From Mycobacterium sp. (GTDB lineage Bacteria > Actinomycetota > Actinomycetes > Mycobacteriales > Mycobacteriaceae), in the NCBI RefSeq assembly GCF_004298145.1, contig NZ_SCRH01000038.1, positions 248,001 to 312,000 on the forward strand: a DNA stretch of 64,000 nt, written 5' to 3'. The position numbers and the translations under genes are program-made. How positions within the stretch are numbered: position 1 is the first letter of the stretch; each line of letters starts with the position of its first letter. Below the pieces are notes generated by a model that saw only the letters and a program-made list of their open reading frames with translations, ran no database searches and was not told the origin of the DNA. Below, piece by piece: positions 55,639 through 64,000 of this stretch.

Positions 55639-55667
55639 CTTAAACGAAAATAATATTTTCACTTAAG
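55639..55667. promoter_or_regulatory. 29-bp AT-rich operator-like dyad
   Basis: CTTAA-AC-GAAAATA-A-TATTTTC-AC-TTAAG reads as nested inverted repeats: 7-bp inner arms and 5-bp outer arms around one central base. It is exceptionally AT-rich for this genome and lies 31 bp before the GTG at 55698. It is the likely operator/promoter of the operon at 55698-59543, probably bound by the TetR protein encoded at 58077. Confidence 0.55.
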
Positions 55668-55697
55668 AGCTTTCGAACACCGATCGAAGCAGGAGTC

Positions 55698-56930
55698 GTG
55701 AGCGATCCCAACAAGCCGCTGGCGTGGCTGCCGTTCTCCATCGCCGAGGCGGCGTTGTCGACCGAATCCGATAGCGCCAACCTGAGCCAGGCATGGTCAC
55801 ATCTGCTCACTCGGCTGCGCGAAGCAGCACAGATCGTCGAATCCGACCCGGTGAATCACAATCGGGTCGACCGCGCCGCCGGAATCCGGCATCTGTTGGT
55901 TCTGCTCGCCGCCGGCATAGACGAAGTGTTGCGGTTCGATCCGGATCCGATGTTGCGCGTTCAACGCACCAGCACCGATGACATCGTGACTTGGGGAATG
56001 GAGTGCCCGGACTGCCTTTACACCCGTGCCGTGCTTCGCGGCGGGGAAAGTTATCGACTGTTCGGCAACCGCGGCACCGCACGCTACGTCGGGCTACAGA
56101 CGATGAACGGCATCGCGGCAACGGCGAACGAGCTGGTCGACGAACTCGAGACGGATGCCGACGGGAACTTCGAGGTGGTGCTGTCGGCCTCGGAACAGAC
56201 GGGGCGAGCGGGCAATTGGATGCGCATCGACGGTGAGCACCCCACGTTGACCGTGCGGCACTTTTTCTACGACTGGGATGTCGAGGTGGCATCGTCACTG
56301 CGCATCGAGCGGCTCGGTGACGCAATGGCGGCCACCATCCGTCCGGTCGAAGCGGACGTCGCGGCGTCCAGGCAGCTGGTCGCCCTCGGTGACTTCGTTC
56401 GCGACAACCTGACATTCTTTCTGCAATTTGGCGCCGCCGCACCGCCCAACGGTTTCCTGCCCCCCATCGACCGCTCCGATATGGGGGCGGCGGCGGAGAA
56501 CAGGCCGGTGATCGGCCGCTGGGAGCTGCGGCCGGACGAGGCGCTCATCGTGGAAGTGGAACCGCCAGAGGGCATTTACTGGAGCTTTTCCATCGGCAAT
56601 CCGTGGTGGGAGACGATTCACTACGGGCGCCACCAGTCGAGCCTGAATGCCCATCAGGCCGTGGTGGATTCCGATGGTTTGGTGCGTGTGGTGCTCTGTG
56701 AACGCGATCCCGGTGTGGCGAATTGGCTCGACACCGCCGGCCACAGTAACGGCCCGATCATCCTTCGTTGCGTGCGGACCGAGACGGCGCCGACACCGAC
56801 GACGCGACTCGTGCCCTTCCCCGATCTCGACACGGAATTGCCCTCGGATACAAAAAGAGTCAGTCGCGAAGAGCGCAGATCGGCCCTCGCGGCACGTGCC
56901 TGGGCCGTGCACGAAAGGTTCGGGAGATGA
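55698..56930 (+). CDS. DUF1214-like protein
   Basis: This 410-residue protein has a helical N-terminal part and a C-terminal beta-rich domain with S-I-G-N-P-W-W and P-G-V-A-N-W-L-D-T-A-G-H-S-N-G-P. The latter resembles the conserved core of DUF1214 proteins. No catalytic residues are known for this family. AGGAG precedes the GTG start at 55698. The stop overlaps the next ATG (ATGA), so it is coupled to the sulfotransferase. The role is unknown; it may process or bind the sulfated lipid. Confidence 0.65.
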   Translation: MSDPNKPLAWLPFSIAEAALSTESDSANLSQAWSHLLTRLREAAQIVESDPVNHNRVDRAAGIRHLLVLLAAGIDEVLRFDPDPMLRVQRTSTDDIVTWGMECPDCLYTRAVLRGGESYRLFGNRGTARYVGLQTMNGIAATANELVDELETDADGNFEVVLSASEQTGRAGNWMRIDGEHPTLTVRHFFYDWDVEVASSLRIERLGDAMAATIRPVEADVAASRQLVALGDFVRDNLTFFLQFGAAAPPNGFLPPIDRSDMGAAAENRPVIGRWELRPDEALIVEVEPPEGIYWSFSIGNPWWETIHYGRHQSSLNAHQAVVDSDGLVRVVLCERDPGVANWLDTAGHSNGPIILRCVRTETAPTPTTRLVPFPDLDTELPSDTKRVSREERRSALAARAWAVHERFGR

Positions 56931-58072
56931 CATTCGACGCCGACGAGTTGGAGGATGGGGCCCGCGCGGCAACGGGTCTCGACAACTTCGGCTCGCCCTA
57001 CTACCGCGAGGGACTCGAGCGCATCGTCGAGGCGCTGAACGTCGAGGCCGGTCTCAACGAGATGGGCCGGGTCATCCAGCACGCCACCGTCAGCAACGCC
57101 CTGATCCAGCGGCTCAAGGTAGAGGACACCTACCGGCAACATCCCGAGATCGACGACCAGGTGGTCGGTGGCCCCGTCTTTGTCATCGGGTTGCCCCGCA
57201 CCGGAACCACAGCCCTGAGCCAACTGGTGGCCGCCGATCCCCAGTTCCGCTCACTTCGGATGTGGGAATCCCAGGCACCAGCCCCGCCGCCGGAGGCCGC
57301 GACCCAGCACAGCGACCCCAGGATCGCACAGGCCGAGGCCGGCCTGAAGATGCTCGACGACATGTTCCCGTTGATGAAGACGTTGTATAACTCCGAGCCC
57401 ACTGCCCCGACCGAATGCCAAGACCTCATGGGAATGAGCTTCCGCACCTTCCACTTCGACGGCGCCGTTCGCGCGCCCGGATACCTCGCGTGGCTGATGG
57501 GCTGTGACATGCGCGGGACCTACACCTTCCATCGGCGAGTGCTCAAGCTGTTGCAATGGCATTGCCCGCCGGTGCTGTGGCACTTGAAGACTCCGGTGCA
57601 CATGTTCGCCCTCGATGCACTGGTCGAGGCGTACCCGAACGCAAAATTCCTTTGGAGCCATCGCGATCCGGCCATGGTGATGGGATCCGTGTGCAGCCTC
57701 ATCCGATATGTGCGCAGCTGGAGCAGCGACCGCACCGATGACAAAGAACTCGGCGCCGAGCAAGTCGACAGCTGGGCGGAAGGCGTGCGGCGTGCTATGG
57801 ATTTCCGCGGCCGGATGGGCGACGACCGTTTCGCCGACGTCTCGTTCGCCGATCTGCAGTCCGATCCGGTAGGCACGTTGCAAACCAGTTATGACGCCCT
57901 GGGCTTGCCTTTCACCGACGGCACCCTTTCTTCCGTCGAGCGTTGGGCCGCGGAGCACCGACCGGGCTCCCGCGGCGCACATGACTATGACCTGGCCGAC
58001 TACGGCCTGACACCCGAAGGCGTTCGCGAGCGGTTTGCGGACTATCTGGCCTGCTACGACGCGACGGCGTGA
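56927..58072 (+). CDS. Sulfotransferase
   Basis: This 381-residue protein has a PAPS-binding P-loop F-V-I-G-L-P-R-T-G-T-T at about 85-95 and a later W-S-H-R-D-P segment (3'-phosphate-binding region). This is the Sulfotransfer_3-like group common in mycobacteria. It would transfer sulfate from PAPS to a hydroxylated lipid or steroid. The ATG at 56927 overlaps the previous stop; a longer frame to 56768 runs inside the DUF1214 gene. The acceptor is unknown. It is cytoplasmic. Confidence 0.86.
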   Translation: MTFDADELEDGARAATGLDNFGSPYYREGLERIVEALNVEAGLNEMGRVIQHATVSNALIQRLKVEDTYRQHPEIDDQVVGGPVFVIGLPRTGTTALSQLVAADPQFRSLRMWESQAPAPPPEAATQHSDPRIAQAEAGLKMLDDMFPLMKTLYNSEPTAPTECQDLMGMSFRTFHFDGAVRAPGYLAWLMGCDMRGTYTFHRRVLKLLQWHCPPVLWHLKTPVHMFALDALVEAYPNAKFLWSHRDPAMVMGSVCSLIRYVRSWSSDRTDDKELGAEQVDSWAEGVRRAMDFRGRMGDDRFADVSFADLQSDPVGTLQTSYDALGLPFTDGTLSSVERWAAEHRPGSRGAHDYDLADYGLTPEGVRERFADYLACYDATA

Positions 58073-58076
58073 TTGG

Positions 58077-58718
58077 GTGAGCGCTCCCCGCACGCGGCGA
58101 CGCGAGAAGCTGGGTCCTGATCCGACGGTTCGCCGCCAGATCCTGGCCGCGGCATCGACAACGCTGCGCGAGCATGGAGTCGAAGGGCTCAGCATCGCCG
58201 CGGTCCTGACACGGGCCGCGTTGAGCACGCGAGCGTTCTATCGGCATTTCGGCTCCAAGGACGAACTGGTTGCCGCGGTCTTCTTGGAGAGCGCGCGCAC
58301 CGAAATGCGGCGGCTCAGGCGTCGAATGGCCGGTGCCGCAACACAAGTCGAGGCAGTCGCGGCATGGATCGATGGAAGACTCGACCTGGCATTCGACGAG
58401 GGCATCGGAAACGATCTGCGGCGCCTGTCGCTGGAGGCTCAATCGCAGATCTTCGCGTCCCCCGGTGTGGTTCAGCCCGCATACGCCCAGATGCTCGCAC
58501 CGCTGCGCGACGCAATTCGACGCGGCCTACTGGACGGCGCCTTTCACCAGGTCGATCCGGTGAACCACGCCCAGTTCATCCACGGGGTGGTGTGGGCGGG
58601 AATCGACCAGCAATGGGCGAAGGGCGCTGGTGATCGCGACGATCTACGCCGGAGCATTCAACGGTTCTGCCTGCGCGGGCTAGGCGTGGCGGCTGAGGTG
58701 ATCGACCAGTTGTGTTGA
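58077..58718 (+). CDS. TetR-family regulator inside the sulfotransferase operon
   Basis: This 213-residue protein has the TetR helix-turn-helix (R-Q-I-L-A-A-A-S-T-T-L-R-E-H-G near 19-33 and A-A-L-S-T-R-A-F-Y-R-H-F-G-S-K near 47-61). It starts with GTG at 58077, 4 bp after the sulfotransferase stop, so it is expressed with the operon it likely controls through the 29-bp dyad. Such internal placement gives feedback control. The ligand is unknown. Confidence 0.84.
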   Translation: MSAPRTRRREKLGPDPTVRRQILAAASTTLREHGVEGLSIAAVLTRAALSTRAFYRHFGSKDELVAAVFLESARTEMRRLRRRMAGAATQVEAVAAWIDGRLDLAFDEGIGNDLRRLSLEAQSQIFASPGVVQPAYAQMLAPLRDAIRRGLLDGAFHQVDPVNHAQFIHGVVWAGIDQQWAKGAGDRDDLRRSIQRFCLRGLGVAAEVIDQLC

Positions 58719-58739
58719 CGTGATCGAAAGGGATTGGCG

Positions 58740-59543
58740 ATGGATCTGGGTCTTGCGGGATCGACGGCCGTGGTCACCGGCGGCAGTAAGGGAATGGGGC
58801 TGGCGATCGCCGAAACCCTTGCGGCCGAAGGGGCCAGGGTGGCGGTGATGGCCAGGAGCCAAGGTGCGCTCGATGCCGCCGTGACGTCGCTCCGCGAGGC
58901 CGGTGCCCCGGATGCCGTGGGAATCAGCGTGGATATGGCTGATCCCGCATCCATCGCCGACGGTTTCGCCGCAGTCGCCGACCGTTGGGGGCAACTCAAC
59001 AGCCTCGTCCACACCATTGGGCCGGGCGACGGCTATTTCGAGGACATGGACGACACACAATGGGACGAGGCGTTCGCCCTCGGCACGATGTCGGCTGTTC
59101 GATCGATTCGCGCCTCGTTGCCGCTGCTGCGCTCCGCGGACTGGGCCCGCATCGTGACGCTGTCCGCGCATTCGATTCAGCGCCAGAACCCCCGGATCGT
59201 TGCCTACACAGCATCGAAGGCGGCGCTGGCCAGCGTCACCAAGAATCTGTCGAAAAGCCTTGCCAAGGACGGTATCCTCGTCAACTGCGTGTGCCCGGGG
59301 ACCATTGTGACCGCCAGCTTCACCGAGGTGCTCAAAGACATCCTCGCCGCCGACGGTCTGGACGCCACCAATCCGGTCGACGTCATGACCTGGATCGACG
59401 ACAATTTTCACCAGCCCTGCGACCTCGGCCGTGCCGGCCTTCCCGAAGAGGTCGCCTCCATCACCGCCTACCTGGCATCACGGCGAAATGGCTATGTCAC
59501 CGGCGCGACGGTCAACGTGGACGGCGGGTCGGACTTCATCTGA
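58740..59543 (+). CDS. SDR oxidoreductase, end of the sulfotransferase operon
   Basis: This 267-residue SDR has TGGSKGMGLAIA near residue 14. The usual N-N-A-G is replaced by H-T-I-G-P, and the catalytic Tyr-Lys is Y-T-A-S-K. The ending N-V-D-G-G is normal. The AAAGGGA before the ATG at 58740 supports the start; a TTG at 58734 is possible. It likely oxidises the same hydroxylated lipid that the sulfotransferase modifies. It is convergent with cobN across tandem hairpins. Confidence 0.85.
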   Translation: MDLGLAGSTAVVTGGSKGMGLAIAETLAAEGARVAVMARSQGALDAAVTSLREAGAPDAVGISVDMADPASIADGFAAVADRWGQLNSLVHTIGPGDGYFEDMDDTQWDEAFALGTMSAVRSIRASLPLLRSADWARIVTLSAHSIQRQNPRIVAYTASKAALASVTKNLSKSLAKDGILVNCVCPGTIVTASFTEVLKDILAADGLDATNPVDVMTWIDDNFHQPCDLGRAGLPEEVASITAYLASRRNGYVTGATVNVDGGSDFI

Positions 59544-59552
59544 CGTTTCAGC

Positions 59553-59612
59553 GGTGCCGAATGTGCGGCCAGCCGCACGTTCGGTGCCGAGGGTGCGGCC
59601 AGCCGCACGTTC
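59553..59612. terminator. Tandem 30-bp repeats with two hairpins between convergent genes
   Basis: Two 30-bp units (59553-59582 and 59583-59612) each contain a perfect GTGCGGC-CA-GCCGCAC hairpin (59563-59578 and 59593-59608). The first extends with C-G-A-A and T-T-C-G flanks into a 26-base stem. They sit between the convergent SDR and cobN genes, so they probably end transcription from both sides. No U-run follows, as is common in mycobacteria. Confidence 0.55.
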
Positions 59613-59638
59613 GGTGCCGGGCTTCGAACACGTGTCGA

Positions 59639-63214
<3,576 letters not shown>

Positions 63215-63270
63215 CTGTCATTCGTACCGCAGCGGCATCGAACGGCCGAATCGGCACGTAGGGTCCCCCT

Positions 63271-63471
63271 ATGAGCAGAGGATTCGTCGTCGCCTTCGCG
63301 GTCGGGCTGATCGTCGCGTTGTTTGGTGTGATCTGGGCACTGCAGGGATTCGGGGTGCTCGGCGGCAGCCCGATGAGCAACACCACCACCTGGTCCGTCA
63401 TCGGGCCGATCACCGCGCTCGTAGGGGTAACGATCGCCGTGATCAGTTGGCGGAAACTAAGGTCGAAATAG
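63271..63471 (+). CDS. Small two-helix membrane protein
   Basis: This 66-residue protein has two hydrophobic stretches (about 5-30 and 40-60) with a short polar loop, so it is probably a two-helix membrane protein. It starts at ATG 63271, divergent from cobN with a 56-bp gap, and ends 4 bp before the convergent molybdoenzyme gene. I do not recognise a family. The real coding status is supported by composition and neat spacing. Confidence 0.65.
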   Translation: MSRGFVVAFAVGLIVALFGVIWALQGFGVLGGSPMSNTTTWSVIGPITALVGVTIAVISWRKLRSK

Positions 63472-63475
63472 GGTG

Positions 63476-64000
63476 CTACGCCGGCACGACGGCGAAGTTT
63501 GCCGTGTGCCAGCCGGTGGCACCGTCGGGGACGGGATTGGCGCGCTCTTCGGTTTGGACGGCACCGGTATTGTCGATCGCCCGCACGGTGATGGTTTCGC
63601 TTCCGGGACTTTTCGCCTGCCACGGGAAGCTCCACAATCGCCATGTCTCATTGGAATAACTCGCACCCAGTTCGGCCGGTTCCCAACCGCCGTCGCCGAT
63701 GCGGACTTCGACCGCCCGCACACCACGATTTTGTGCCCACGCAACGCCGCCGAACACCACCGGCCCCACCGGCACCTTCTGGCCGCCCCTGGGCACGTCG
63801 ATCCGCGACTCCGTCTTGATCGGCGCCTGCGCCGCCCAGCCCTGCCGCGTCCAGTAGGCCCTGGCCCTGTCGAACCGGGTCAGCTCCAAATCCACCACCC
63901 ACTTGGTGGCCGACACGTAGCCATAGAGTCCGGGCACCACCATGCGGGCCGGGTAGCCGTGCTCGACCGGCAGCGGTTGACCGTTGAGGCCGACCGCCAG
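63476..64000 (-). CDS. Sulfite-oxidase-like molybdoenzyme, C-terminal part (cut by window edge)
   Basis: The visible 174 residues begin inside the molybdopterin domain (N-G-Q-P-L-P-V-E-H-G-Y-P-A-R-M-V-V-P-G-L-Y-G) and include a complete C-terminal Ig-like dimerisation domain (S-R-I-D-V-P-R to F-A-V-V-P-A). This is the sulfite oxidase/YedY-like molybdenum cofactor family. The catalytic cysteine and the N-terminus, including any Tat signal, lie beyond the right edge. The open frame continues to base 64000 without stop. The substrate is unknown. Confidence 0.88.
   Translation of the reverse strand: MAVGLNGQPLPVEHGYPARMVVPGLYGYVSATKWVVDLELTRFDRARAYWTRQGWAAQAPIKTESRIDVPRGGQKVPVGPVVFGGVAWAQNRGVRAVEVRIGDGGWEPAELGASYSNETWRLWSFPWQAKSPGSETITVRAIDNTGAVQTEERANPVPDGATGWHTANFAVVPA

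Noticed and set aside
55600..55640. Further copy of the GCTGACT dyad near 55620
   Set aside because: A GCTGAC half-site and an AGTCA occur there, but the spacing differs from the 7+2+7 pattern, so I do not count it as an operator copy.
63215..63270. Cobalamin riboswitch upstream of cobN
   Set aside because: The gap to the divergent gene is only 56 bp, too short for a cobalamin riboswitch, and no B12-box-like sequence is seen.

Overview
The window is high-GC actinobacterial DNA and almost certainly comes from a Mycobacterium, probably a slow grower close to the M. avium complex. Four things point there. There is a two-module mycoketide synthase (Pks12), an RbpA, and a chain of genes in the order lipT, lppI, epimerase/PEP-mobile protein, pks12, zinc-ribbon protein, rbpA, ppm1, lnt, amidohydrolase, fxsA, dienelactone hydrolase, PPOX protein, cobN. 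I recognise that order from the M. tuberculosis Rv2045c to Rv2062c interval. F420-, mycofactocin- and P450-type enzymes are also frequent. The species call is inference; no database was searched.

Layout. 1-1000: a zeta-type toxin (cut by the left edge) and its ParD-like antitoxin, with a palindromic operator. 1017-5077: gluconokinase, a kinase-like/DUF7064 fusion protein and carboxylesterase LipT. 5157-5825: lipoprotein LppI. 5815-21833: first accessory block. It starts with an SDR + P450 pair and its TetR gene and a lipoprotein. Then comes a set with a mycofactocin-type SDR, three DapB-like dehydrogenases, another SDR and a TetR gene, and a long plus-strand operon. That operon pairs a NorQ/CbbQ-like AAA+ ATPase and a NorD/CbbO-like VWA protein with two near-duplicate polytopic membrane proteins, two tiny membrane peptides, a single-pass protein, a dehydrogenase, a VOC protein and a P450. 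The same 16-bp operator-like dyad sits at three promoters here. 21830-44433: conserved backbone with pks12 (12.6 kb), the split ppm1/lnt pair, rbpA and fxsA.

44518-55188: second accessory block. It holds TetR/AveC-like divergent genes, a decayed IS3-family element, and a minus-strand operon (SDR, DUF7064 protein, phosphotransferase, truncated DUF7064 copy, LLM oxidoreductase, SnoaL-like protein, SDR) driven from a divergent TetR promoter with two tandem operators. A stretch of about 1.1 kb with a TetR remnant follows. 55189-55569 is the backbone PPOX gene. 55698-59543 is a third accessory operon (DUF1214-like protein, sulfotransferase, TetR, SDR) behind a 29-bp AT-rich dyad. 59639-64000: cobN, a small membrane protein and the C-terminal part of a sulfite-oxidase-like molybdoenzyme cut by the right edge.

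How the genes work together. The backbone serves mycoketide synthesis, lipoprotein and polyprenol-mannose envelope chemistry, transcription (RbpA) and cobalamin synthesis. The accessory blocks look like separately regulated catabolic or lipid-modifying operons, each with its own TetR repressor and operator. The best candidate for an undescribed system is the NorQ/NorD-like operon at 14457-21833. I read it as a chaperone pair maturing an unknown membrane (metallo)enzyme built from the paralogous membrane proteins; this is inference.
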